From positions 124,001-188,000 of the forward strand of contig JBJMLO010000008.1 of NCBI GenBank assembly GCA_045805265.1: a stretch of DNA of 64,000 nucleotides, read 5' to 3'. The translations under genes and the position numbers were made by a program. Below, piece after piece: positions 34,842 through 42,595 of this stretch (positions are counted from its first letter, which is position 1; each line of letters opens with the position of its first letter). The stretch is from JBJMLO01 sp045805265 (GTDB taxonomy: Bacteria > Actinomycetota > UBA4738 > JACQTL01). The notes beneath the pieces are model-generated. The model worked only from the letters and a program-made list of their open reading frames with translations. It had not been told where the DNA came from and did not search any database.

Positions 34842-36848
34842 ATGACGCGCCTGCTGCAGATCGCCGTGGCGGCGGTCCCCGTCGGGAGCGTCTATGCGCT
34901 GGCCGCCTCCGGGCTGGTCCTCACGTACCGGACGTCGCGGGTCTTCAACTTCGCCCACGGCGCGGTGGGAATGTTCTGCGCGTTCCTGTTCTACCAGGCG
35001 TGGGTGGCCTGGAAGCTCCCGGTGGGCATCGCGTTCGTCCTGGTGGTGGCCGTGTTCGCGCCGGCCATGGCCCTCCTGCTGGAACGGGTGGTGTTCCGCC
35101 GGCTGCGGGACGCCGCGACCTCGGTGAAGGTCGTGGTGACCGTCGGGCTGCTCATCGCCCTGCAGGGCGGCGCCTCGGCGATCTGGGGCAGCCAGGGCTC
35201 GCTGTTCCTTCCGCCGCTGTTCCCCCAGGGCTCGGTGCGGATCGCGGGCGGGGTGCGGCTGGGGTTCGACCAGCTGGCCATCCTCGCCATCAGCGTGGGC
35301 ACGATGGTGGTCCTGGGGGCCGTCATCCGGTTCACCCCGTTCGGACTGCGGGTCCGGGCCGGCGTCGACCGGCCGGACCTGGCCGAGCTGTCGGGCGTGG
35401 ACACGGCGCGGGTGTCCGCGATCTCGTGGGCCATCGGGTTCGCCACCGCGGCGATGGCCGGCATCCTGCTCTCCCCCACGCTCGGCCTCGACTCCTACAC
35501 GCTCACGCTGTTCGTGATCCAGGCCTTCGCGGCCGCCCTGATTGGGCGACTGGAGAGCTTCCCGCTGGTGTTCCTGGGAGGGATGGTCGTGTCGCTGCTG
35601 GAGCAGATGGCGACGGCGTACCTGCCGTCGTCGTGCAGCTTGTGCCTGGCCGTCCGCCCGGCGATCCCGTTCGCGCTGATCTTCGGCCTCCTCGCGTTCG
35701 CGGCGATGGTGCCGGGATCGCGGCTGGGGCGGTGGGTCCGCACGGGAACGGGCGAACCCTCGGCGCCGCCGCCGGTCGCGGCGCGGCCCGGCCCGGGCGG
35801 GCGAACCACCGTCGTGGCCGTCGTGGCCGCGCTGGCGGTGGCGGCGCCCCTGCTCCCGGACGACTGGCTGCTCCGCGAGGAACGGGGGCTGGTGATGGCG
35901 GGGGTGTTCGCCAGCCTGGTGCTGCTGTCGGGCCTGTCCGGGCAGATCTCGCTGACGCACACGGCGTTCGTGGGGACCGGCGCGTTCACGATGGCCGTCC
36001 TGGCCTCGCACGGGGTCCCGTGGCCGGTGGCGCTCGGCGTGGCCGGGCTGGCCGTGGTCCCGGTCGCGATCTTCGTGGCGCTCCCGGCGATCCGTCTCCA
36101 GGGGCTGAACGTGGCGCTGATCACGTTCGGGTTCGGGCTGGTGGTGGCCCAGGTGTTCCAATCGACGCTGACCGGGGGGACGACCGGCATGACCGCCCCC
36201 CGCCCTTCGTTCGCGACGTCGTCGGTGGCGTACTGCTACGTGCTCCTGGCCGTGGCCACCGCGCTCGTGCTGGTGGTGCGCAACGTGCAGCGCAGCGCCA
36301 CCGGACGGATCCTCGCTGCGATCCGCGACAGCGAGCCTGCGGCCCGGTCGATCGGCGTCCGCCTGCCGATCTACCGGCTGGCGGTGTTCGCGCTGTCCGC
36401 GTTCATGGCCGCGATCGGGGGCGCGGCGCTCGCGTCCCTGCAGGGCCTCGTCACGTTCAACGACTTCCACCCACTGTTCTCGCTCATCTGGCTGTCGGTG
36501 GCGGTGATCGGCGGGCTGGGCACGGCAGCCGGCGCGGTCGTGGGCGCGGCGCTCTGGGGGCTGGGCTCGACGTCCGTCGGCGCCCTGCCCCAGGTGGCCT
36601 TCGGGCTGGGCGCGATGCTCCTGGCGCACAACGAGCGCGGGATCGCCGGGGCGTGGCCGGTCGTCCGCCGGGCGCTCGGGCGGGCCGGCGACGTGGCGGG
36701 CCGGGCCGCCGCGGCTCACGACGCGCTCCCCCTGGGCGCCGTGCGCATGCCCTCCCCGCGGGTTCGCACACCGGTGGAGCACCCCGTCGTCGAGCAGCCC
36801 GTCGCGGAGGTTCCGGAGTGGGAGGCGACGCCGCATGGCGCTGCTTGA
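34842..36848 (+). CDS. LivH-LivM fused ABC permease
   Basis: A 668-residue permease that joins the two usual subunits. Residues 1-300 are LivH-like (GSVYALAASGLVLTYRTSRVFNFAHGAVGM); residues about 325-610 are LivM-like (LLSGLSGQISLTHTAFVGTGAFT, SATGRILAAIRDSEPAARSIGV). Each half has several membrane helices, so one polypeptide can form the whole membrane channel. An SSCSLC motif lies in the first half. It starts four bases after the binding protein and overlaps LivG. Confidence 0.92.
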   Translation: MTRLLQIAVAAVPVGSVYALAASGLVLTYRTSRVFNFAHGAVGMFCAFLFYQAWVAWKLPVGIAFVLVVAVFAPAMALLLERVVFRRLRDAATSVKVVVTVGLLIALQGGASAIWGSQGSLFLPPLFPQGSVRIAGGVRLGFDQLAILAISVGTMVVLGAVIRFTPFGLRVRAGVDRPDLAELSGVDTARVSAISWAIGFATAAMAGILLSPTLGLDSYTLTLFVIQAFAAALIGRLESFPLVFLGGMVVSLLEQMATAYLPSSCSLCLAVRPAIPFALIFGLLAFAAMVPGSRLGRWVRTGTGEPSAPPPVAARPGPGGRTTVVAVVAALAVAAPLLPDDWLLREERGLVMAGVFASLVLLSGLSGQISLTHTAFVGTGAFTMAVLASHGVPWPVALGVAGLAVVPVAIFVALPAIRLQGLNVALITFGFGLVVAQVFQSTLTGGTTGMTAPRPSFATSSVAYCYVLLAVATALVLVVRNVQRSATGRILAAIRDSEPAARSIGVRLPIYRLAVFALSAFMAAIGGAALASLQGLVTFNDFHPLFSLIWLSVAVIGGLGTAAGAVVGAALWGLGSTSVGALPQVAFGLGAMLLAHNERGIAGAWPVVRRALGRAGDVAGRAAAAHDALPLGAVRMPSPRVRTPVEHPVVEQPVAEVPEWEATPHGAA

Positions 36849-37638
36849 GGCGCGGGGGATCTCGGTCCGGTACGCCGGGCTGGTCGCCGCCAACGCGGTG
36901 TCGCTGGCGCTCGACCCTGGAGACGTGCTAGGGCTGATCGGGCCGAACGGCGCCGGGAAGACCACCGTGCTGGGGGCCCTGACCGGGTTCGTCCGGCCGA
37001 GCGAGGGGCGGGTGGTCCTGGACGGCCGGGACGTGACCGAGTGGACGCCCGAGCGGCGGGCGGCCCACGGCCTGGCCCGGACGTTCCAGCGCCTCGAGCT
37101 CTTCCGGACGATGACCGTGTTCGACAACCTGCTGGTCGCCGCCGAGGCCCGGTTCGCCGAGGCCGAGTTCATCGCGGACCTGGCCGGGCGGAGCCGCCGG
37201 GGGAAGGCCGAGCTGGCGGCCGCCCAGGTGCTGACGCGACTCGGGCTGCGTCCGGTCGCGGACCGTGTCGCGGACGAGCTGCCGCTCGGGATCGGCCGCC
37301 TCGTGGAGATCGCCCGCGCGCTGTGCACCGGGCCGCGGATCCTCCTGCTGGACGAGCCGGCGAGCGGCCTGGACGAGGCCGAGACGGAGCGGCTGCGGGC
37401 CGTGCTTAGGGAGATCGCCCGCGACGACGGGCTGGGGATCCTCCTCGTCGAGCACGACCTGCCGATCGTCATGGACCTGTGCGACCGCGTGGCGGTCATG
37501 GACTTCGGTTCCCTCATCGCCGAGGGGACTCCCGAGGAGATCCGTCGCGACCCCGAGGTGCAGGCGGCGTATCTCGGGACGGAATTGCGCTCGGACGAGG
37601 GGAAGGAGGTGCGCGGTGCCGGCGCTGCTCGCGGCTGA
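36835..37638 (+). CDS. livG: ABC transporter ATPase LivG
   Basis: A 267-residue ATPase: Walker A GPNGAGKT, the LivG-specific GLARTFQRLELFRTMTVFDNLLVAA, Walker B ILLLDEPASGLDEAE and H-loop VEHDLPIVMDLCDRV. The signature is degenerate: LPLGIGRLVEIARAL replaces LSGGQQRR. Its ATG lies inside the permease gene, and its end overlaps livF by 23 bases. Confidence 0.92.
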   Translation: MALLEARGISVRYAGLVAANAVSLALDPGDVLGLIGPNGAGKTTVLGALTGFVRPSEGRVVLDGRDVTEWTPERRAAHGLARTFQRLELFRTMTVFDNLLVAAEARFAEAEFIADLAGRSRRGKAELAAAQVLTRLGLRPVADRVADELPLGIGRLVEIARALCTGPRILLLDEPASGLDEAETERLRAVLREIARDDGLGILLVEHDLPIVMDLCDRVAVMDFGSLIAEGTPEEIRRDPEVQAAYLGTELRSDEGKEVRGAGAARG

Positions 37639-38314
37639 GGACGTCTCCGCCTCCTACGGCGGCCTCCGGGCGCTGGCCGACGTGTCCGTGGCCGTCCCCG
37701 AGCGGTCCCTGGCCGCCGTCCTCGGTCCCAACGGCGCGGGCAAGAGCACGCTCCTTCGCGTGCTGGCCGGCCTGCACCGGCCCCGGGCCGGGCGCGTTCG
37801 CTTCCGGGGCAACGACATCACCGGCCTCCCGGCGCACCGCGTGGCCCGGGCCGGCGTGGTGCTGGTCCCGGAGGGCCGGTCGGTGTTCCCCTCGCTCTCG
37901 GTGGCCGACAACCTCCGGCTGGCCGGCGCGAAGGGCGAGCGGTTCGACGAGGTCGCGGCCGCCTTTCCCGTCCTCGCCGGGCGGCTCCGGCAGACCGCGG
38001 GGACCCTGTCCGGCGGCGAGCAGCAGATGCTGGCGGTGGCCCGGGCCATGGCCGCCGGCGCCGACGTCCTGCTGCTGGACGAGCCGTCCCTGGGGCTCGC
38101 CCCGAGGCTCGTGGAACGCGTCCTGGAATCCGTGCGGAACCTCCGGGACGAGGGAAGAACCATCGTGTTGGTGGAGCAGTACGTGAGCAGGGCGCTGGAG
38201 ATGGCCGACGTCGCGTACGTCCTGGACAAGGGCCGGGTCGCATTCGCCGGGGAGCCCCGCGAGCTCGAGGGGCACCGGGTCCTGGAACGCGCGTACCTGG
38301 GGGTCGCCTCGTGA
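37616..38314 (+). CDS. livF: ABC transporter ATPase LivF
   Basis: A 232-residue ATPase with Walker A GPNGAGKST, VLVPEGRSVFPSLSVADNL typical of LivF, a full signature LSGGEQQM, Walker B LLLDEPSLGLAP and VEQYVSRALEMAD. It pairs with LivG to drive the fused permease. The GTG at 37616 has GGAGG upstream. Confidence 0.93.
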   Translation: MPALLAAEDVSASYGGLRALADVSVAVPERSLAAVLGPNGAGKSTLLRVLAGLHRPRAGRVRFRGNDITGLPAHRVARAGVVLVPEGRSVFPSLSVADNLRLAGAKGERFDEVAAAFPVLAGRLRQTAGTLSGGEQQMLAVARAMAAGADVLLLDEPSLGLAPRLVERVLESVRNLRDEGRTIVLVEQYVSRALEMADVAYVLDKGRVAFAGEPRELEGHRVLERAYLGVAS

Positions 38315-39843
38315 GACGGAGAGGGCGGGCTCGGGCCGCGGGGCTGTTGCTGAGCCCGATCCTGGCGTTCTGGGCCGTGGCCGGGGCGGCGGGGGGCGCC
38401 CGCGCCTCGGGCTCTGCCGAGCAGCTGTTCCGGGCGTCCGCCACGGCCACGGCCGTCCACGGGTTCTACGACCACCAGGGCCTGTTCCCGGTCCCGATCG
38501 GGAACCTCGACGTGCCGCAGAGCGAGGTGACGCTCGAACCCGGCCCCGCCACCACGGCGATGGGGTCGTTCCTGTGGGATCCGCAGGCGGCCGAGCTGGG
38601 GACGATCTTCTGCGAGCTCTCGAACGGCCAGGCGTGCGGGCTCCCCAACTACCCCTTCGTGGCCCAGGCCACGTATCCGCCGTCGGGCAAGCACGCCGAG
38701 CCCCCGGCCCTCGATGTCTCGGACCCGAGGTCGCCGGTCGAGGTCCGGGGAGCGGACGAGCACGCGACCGCGCTGGCCACCCGGGCGGGCGCCGACGCCT
38801 CGGTCGCCGGCCTGGCGGCCATCCCGATGACGGCGTCGCAGCGAGCGGCGGCGCGCCGGCTGTCGCTGGCCATCCGGGCCGTGCGGGCCGTCCGGCTGGC
38901 GAGCGGCGGCGTCGGCGGTGGCATTCCGGGCCTCCCCTCGGCCTCCCCGTCTCCCTCGAGCGGGGGAGGAGGCACGACCACCAGGTGGCTCGTCGAGATC
39001 GACGCAGCCACGTCGTCGTCGACGCTCACCACCGGAAGCGGCTTCGCGTCGGCCTCGGCGTCCTCGGAGGTCCACGGCCTGTCGCTCCTCGGCGGGACCG
39101 TCACGCTGCGATCCGCGACCGGCGACGCCTCGGCCTCCCAGGGGCGCGTTCCCGGCGGCCGGGCAGCCGCGCGATGGGCCGGCCTCTCGGTCGGGGGCTA
39201 CGCGGCCACCGTGGGGCCCGACGGGATCCAGATCCAGGACCGCCGGCTGGGAGGGCCACAGCTCCGGCAGCTCCAGGACGCGGTGAACGGCGCCCTGTCC
39301 CGGGCCGGCCTGTCGCTGTCCCGCGGATCGCACACCGCGCGCCGCCAAGGCGAAGCGGTCGTCGCGGAGTCCTGGGCGTTGTCCATCGACTACGCACACC
39401 AGAACGTTCCCTCGAGCGCGCCGCAGGGCGCGGGCGGGCAGGACGTGCTCCAGATCCCCGTGGGGTATGCATGGGCCTCGGCCGAGCGGGCCTCGTTCCG
39501 GGCGCCCCCCACGTTCCCTGCACCGTCCCTCGGTCCGGTTCCGGTGCCGCCGGGCGGTCAGGGGGTTCCGCCGGCGCCCCCGGGCGGGACCGGCGTCGGT
39601 CCCGGCGGAGGCGGAGTCGGCGGCGCCCCGAACGCCGGCCTCGGCCCGCCGCCACCGAAGCATGCGGGCAACTCCCGAGTGGGGTCACGCCGGACCTCGC
39701 GGTTCCTGCCGGTGGTGGGCACGCTGGACCACGGCATCCCGGCCCGGTCGGTCGTGTTGCTCGCGCTGGCGGGGGTAGCTTTCGTGGTGGGCATGACCGG
39801 GCTCAAGACGATGGAGTCGCTCACGGAGGGCATCCGCCGATGA
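38311..39843 (+). CDS. uncharacterised secreted, membrane-anchored protein
   Basis: A 510-residue protein: signal peptide ending near A-R-A-S-G, a beta-rich extracellular part (FLWDPQAAELGTIFCELSNGQACG), a Ser/Gly linker, a second domain (SLLGGTVTLRSATGDAS, GPDGIQIQDRRL), a Pro/Gly stalk and a single C-terminal helix (VVLLALAGVAFVVGMTG). Not recognised. Its GTG overlaps the livF stop (GTGA), so it is expressed with the transporter and may help present substrate or anchor it in the envelope. Confidence 0.85.
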   Translation: MRRRGRARAAGLLLSPILAFWAVAGAAGGARASGSAEQLFRASATATAVHGFYDHQGLFPVPIGNLDVPQSEVTLEPGPATTAMGSFLWDPQAAELGTIFCELSNGQACGLPNYPFVAQATYPPSGKHAEPPALDVSDPRSPVEVRGADEHATALATRAGADASVAGLAAIPMTASQRAAARRLSLAIRAVRAVRLASGGVGGGIPGLPSASPSPSSGGGGTTTRWLVEIDAATSSSTLTTGSGFASASASSEVHGLSLLGGTVTLRSATGDASASQGRVPGGRAAARWAGLSVGGYAATVGPDGIQIQDRRLGGPQLRQLQDAVNGALSRAGLSLSRGSHTARRQGEAVVAESWALSIDYAHQNVPSSAPQGAGGQDVLQIPVGYAWASAERASFRAPPTFPAPSLGPVPVPPGGQGVPPAPPGGTGVGPGGGGVGGAPNAGLGPPPPKHAGNSRVGSRRTSRFLPVVGTLDHGIPARSVVLLALAGVAFVVGMTGLKTMESLTEGIRR

Positions 39844-40352
39844 GGTCCCGCGCGCCGTGGGCGGCGTTCCTCGGAGCGTTCTGGCCGTTCGTCCTGGGCA
39901 GCATCCTCGTGGCCGGCGGCCTGGCCGCCATCGTGATCGGGTACCTGGGCGTGTCCGGGACCGTGTACGTCCCGCTCCAGATGCCGTATCTGGTGAGCGG
40001 CGCGGTGCTCGGGCTGGCGCTCGTGATCGTTGGAACCGCGCTGTTCGTCGTGCAGGTCCTGACCCGCCAGACCCGGCTGCTCCGCCGCCTGCTCTCGGAG
40101 GTCGAGGCGCCGCCCCAGCCGGCCCTTCCCGCCGAGTCGACGGCGGCCACCGAGAAGCTTCACCCCGACGGCGACGGCGCCGCGGTCAACGGCAGCAGCG
40201 TGTTCGCCGTGCGCGGAGGCCGGTGGTTCCACCGCCAGGGGTGCATCCTGCTCGAGGGCAAATCGTCCCGCGCCATGGCCCCCCGCGAGGCCGAGGACCT
40301 CGGGCTCGCGCCGTGCCGGCTGTGCGACCCGGTGGTTCCGGCCGGAACGTAA
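39840..40352 (+). CDS. small membrane protein with C-terminal Cys/His motif
   Basis: A 170-residue protein with two membrane helices (about 10-38 and 50-72). Its soluble tail ends in WFHRQGCILLEGK, then LGLAPCRLCDP. The H-x3-C...C-x2-C spacing resembles the zinc-binding segment found after membrane anchors in actinobacterial envelope proteins. ATG overlaps the preceding stop (ATGA); last gene of the operon before tRNA-Glu. Confidence 0.82.
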   Translation: MRSRAPWAAFLGAFWPFVLGSILVAGGLAAIVIGYLGVSGTVYVPLQMPYLVSGAVLGLALVIVGTALFVVQVLTRQTRLLRRLLSEVEAPPQPALPAESTAATEKLHPDGDGAAVNGSSVFAVRGGRWFHRQGCILLEGKSSRAMAPREAEDLGLAPCRLCDPVVPAGT

Positions 40353-40380
40353 GGCCGTCTGTAGACTGAAATCCCGCCGA

Positions 40381-40456
40381 GGTCCCATCGTCTAGTGGCC
40401 TAGGACACCACCCTCTCAAGGTGGAGACACGGGTTCAAATCCCGTTGGGACTACCA
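40381..40456 (+). tRNA. tRNA-Glu(CTC)
   Basis: Acceptor GGTCCCA pairs with TGGGACT (one G-U). The anticodon stem CCACC/GGTGG encloses CTCTCAA with anticodon CTC, and the T arm is ACGGG-TTCAAAT-CCCGT. The 3' CCA is encoded (40454-40456), unlike the tRNA-Gln in this window. Confidence 0.95.
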
Positions 40457-40471
40457 GAGAGAACATGCGGG

Positions 40472-40705
40472 TCAGGCCGGGTTTCCTGCTCCCCGCGCTC
40501 GCGATCTCATGTCGTTGATCCCGTCCTCGTCCCGACCCGGTCCCGTGGACGACACGGGACGGAGCCTCTTCGACTCCTTGGTGCTGCGCCTCCGCATGGT
40601 TCCGAGCTTCTGCCCGATCTCGCGGTCGAGGCCCTCGAAGAGACTGACGTAGTGCTGCTCAACCATGCGTGTCGACGTGTGGCCGAGTCGGGCGCCCCAA
40701 AGCCG
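40472..40705 (-). pseudogene. tyrosine recombinase (integrase) C-terminal remnant
   Basis: The frame reads RLWGARLGHTSTRMVEQHYVSLFEGLDREIG, which is the last catalytic stretch of a phage-type integrase: LGH box and the nucleophile tyrosine in QHY. An in-frame TAG lies directly upstream at 40706-40708, and no earlier recombinase motif (R...HxxR) was found in any frame. The remnant begins 16 bases after tRNA-Glu, the classic place for an integrase gene of an element inserted at a tRNA. The element itself is gone or decayed. Confidence 0.75.
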
Positions 40706-40952
40706 CTACAAGCCATCGTCGCTGCGATAGCTGCCGGGACCGTCTCCCTGCGCTGGCTCGCTCAGATGCCCGGTACTCCTCGGGACGGTGCCGCGTGGCC
40801 GCATACCGCGCCATGGCCGCCTGAGCGCGAGACCCGCAGCCGCGTCCCTTGGTCGTGCTGCGCGGGTTCGGCGACCTCCGTCGGTGCGGGCCTTGACTTG
40901 CTGAGACGAGTTGCCGCAGTGTTCGTACACCATCGAGGGAGGAGGGGGAATC

Positions 40953-41690
40953 ATGCGTTCTCGCATCAAGATCGCCAGTGTTGCAGCCGTGGCCGTCCTC
41001 GTCGCAGCCGCCATGTTTCACGAGTCACGGAGAGCGGATGCCACACAGAATCAGCCAGTCGTGGCGGGGCAAATTAACACCGAGCTGGGGGCAACCTCGA
41101 TTTGCTGGATGGCGGGCGGTGCTACGTGCACCATCGACAACACGGGATTCTTTGTGCGGACTGACCTGGCGAACGTGGGTGTGATGGGCAGGACAGATAC
41201 CTTGAACGGCATCGGTGTCGACGGCGAGTCCGGCAAGACCGGGGCAACGGGGGTCTATGGGAATGGCACCTACGCCGTACACGGTAAGAGTTTCGACGGC
41301 TGGGGCGTATGGGGGGAAGGCCTTGACCGGGGCGTGTACGGGATCAGCGACAACGAGGGCGTCGTCGGGTTCGGCAACAACGTCGGGATCCGAGCCGAGA
41401 GCCCGAACATAGCCCTGCGCGTGAAGGGCAAGGCCGAGTTCAGCCGCAGTGGAAAGGTGACCATCTCCTACCCGAACAAGCAGGCCACAGTGACCGGCGT
41501 CCCGGTCACGGCCAAGAGCCTGGCCTTCGCCACGCTGCAGCAGTTCCTGGCCGGACGGTACGTGCTGGCGGCCGTCCCCAACCTCGGCGGATCCAGCAAC
41601 TCGTTCACCATCTACTTGAACAAGGCCCCCGGGTCGAGTTCTGCCCCCAAGAGCGTGGTTGTGGGCTGGCACGTCATCGAAAGGCCCTAG
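40953..41690 (+). CDS. secreted protein with GVxG beta-repeat region
   Basis: A 245-residue exported protein: signal peptide (IKIASVAAVAVLVAAAMF), then repeated short turns of the type G-V-x-G-x-x-x-x (GVMGRTDTLNGIGVDGE, GVYGNGTYAVHG, GVWGEGLDRGVYG, GVVGFGN) as in beta-helix or trimeric fibre stalks, then ALRVKGKAEFSRSGKVTI and a C-terminal beta domain. It resembles surface or tail-fibre-like proteins of uncertain role. GGAGGAGGGGG precedes the ATG. It lies in the tRNA-Glu accessory block. Confidence 0.8.
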   Translation: MRSRIKIASVAAVAVLVAAAMFHESRRADATQNQPVVAGQINTELGATSICWMAGGATCTIDNTGFFVRTDLANVGVMGRTDTLNGIGVDGESGKTGATGVYGNGTYAVHGKSFDGWGVWGEGLDRGVYGISDNEGVVGFGNNVGIRAESPNIALRVKGKAEFSRSGKVTISYPNKQATVTGVPVTAKSLAFATLQQFLAGRYVLAAVPNLGGSSNSFTIYLNKAPGSSSAPKSVVVGWHVIERP

Positions 41691-41910
41691 CCCTGGGGTG
41701 GTCTTGAAGTCTCGGTTCGCAAACCGCCTGCTCACGGCCCGCCCGTCCAAATCGTCTTGGGCGACTCCGGCGTGCGGACGATCGGCAGGGGGGCCCTAAG
41801 CAAGGAGGCTCGCGGGCCTACCTGGCGTGCGGCGAGTGTAACCGGACCGGAGTAGCGCGGACGAGGAGTGTGGTCGGTGGGCCGCGATCGTGCTTACACC
41901 GCGCGCAGTC

Positions 41911-42192
41911 TCAGCATGGTGAGGATAGATCCTCGAAGACTCCAAAATCGCGGGACTCGACATTCTTCATATTCTGGTCGGCCTTGATCGCGTTGAAGAC
42001 CTCGCCCTTGATGTAGCGCTCGTAGGCCTCCTGATCGGCCCACAGGTACAGACCTCCGTACGTGTTCGTCTCCGGGTCCCGGAGCAGGGGCTCTCGGGAG
42101 ACCTGCTCGACGAACGGCCGGATGACTGCGTATTCGGACCGGGCCAAGAGGCGCGTGACGGCGATGCTCGCCGCATCCGGAGCGACGTTCAA
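41911..42192 (-). CDS. YdhR-like monooxygenase, possibly truncated
   Basis: The central stretch LRDPETNTYGGLYLWADQEAYERYIKGEVFNAI and the end VESRDFGVFEDLS match the small YdhR-like mono-oxygenase family. The expected 'vPGL-x-wK-x-W' strand before it is missing, and the only available start is TTG at 42192, in the same frame as the upstream gene after its stop. Either a shortened gene with a weak start or a decaying one. Confidence 0.5.
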   Translation of the reverse strand: MNVAPDAASIAVTRLLARSEYAVIRPFVEQVSREPLLRDPETNTYGGLYLWADQEAYERYIKGEVFNAIKADQNMKNVESRDFGVFEDLSSPC

Positions 42193-42234
42193 GAGAGTCT
42201 CGACCGCCGGACGTAGCTGAAGAGCTGTTCGCGT

Positions 42235-42456
42235 TTACTTGTCGTACGCAGACGGCGACGATCCCGAGTTCTGTCCAGACGTCGCCTCCGACCGCCACCA
42301 GTCGGCGCCGGCCATCATCTCGCGAACTTGACTGTCGGTGAGGTCGGGATGAGCCTCGGCGGTATGCGCCTTGATACGTTCAAAAAGCTCCTCGTCGTCG
42401 GCCGCGGTGAAATCGATCCGGTCGTGCGATGGGTCTACGCAGTGGAATCCACGCAT
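42235..42456 (-). CDS. DUF1059 family small protein
   Basis: A 73-residue protein: FHCVDPSHDRIDFTAADDEELFERIKAHTAEAHPD, matching the DUF1059 pattern of a cysteine, an acidic strand and a helix ending in H-x-x-x-x-H. Function unknown. GGAGGAG precedes the ATG. Divergent from the large LuxR regulator. Confidence 0.8.
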   Translation of the reverse strand: MRGFHCVDPSHDRIDFTAADDEELFERIKAHTAEAHPDLTDSQVREMMAGADWWRSEATSGQNSGSSPSAYDK

Positions 42457-42595
42457 CGCTCCTCCTTCCCGCGGTCTTGACGGGCCCATTGCCCGGACCG
42501 CATCGGTGAGAAGGACGATAAGGGTGCGGCCGGCTCGTATCATGAGGGAGCTCCCTCAGATCCGGTTGGAACGAGATGCACGTAGTGTGGCGGGC

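Noticed and set aside
40706..41014. Minus-strand frame upstream of the integrase remnant as the rest of the recombinase
   Set aside because: None of the recombinase motifs (R, HxxR) is present in any frame.
41700..41893. Plus-strand fragment with a C-x-x-C motif (YLACGECNRTG)
   Set aside because: Too short, no start and no supporting context.
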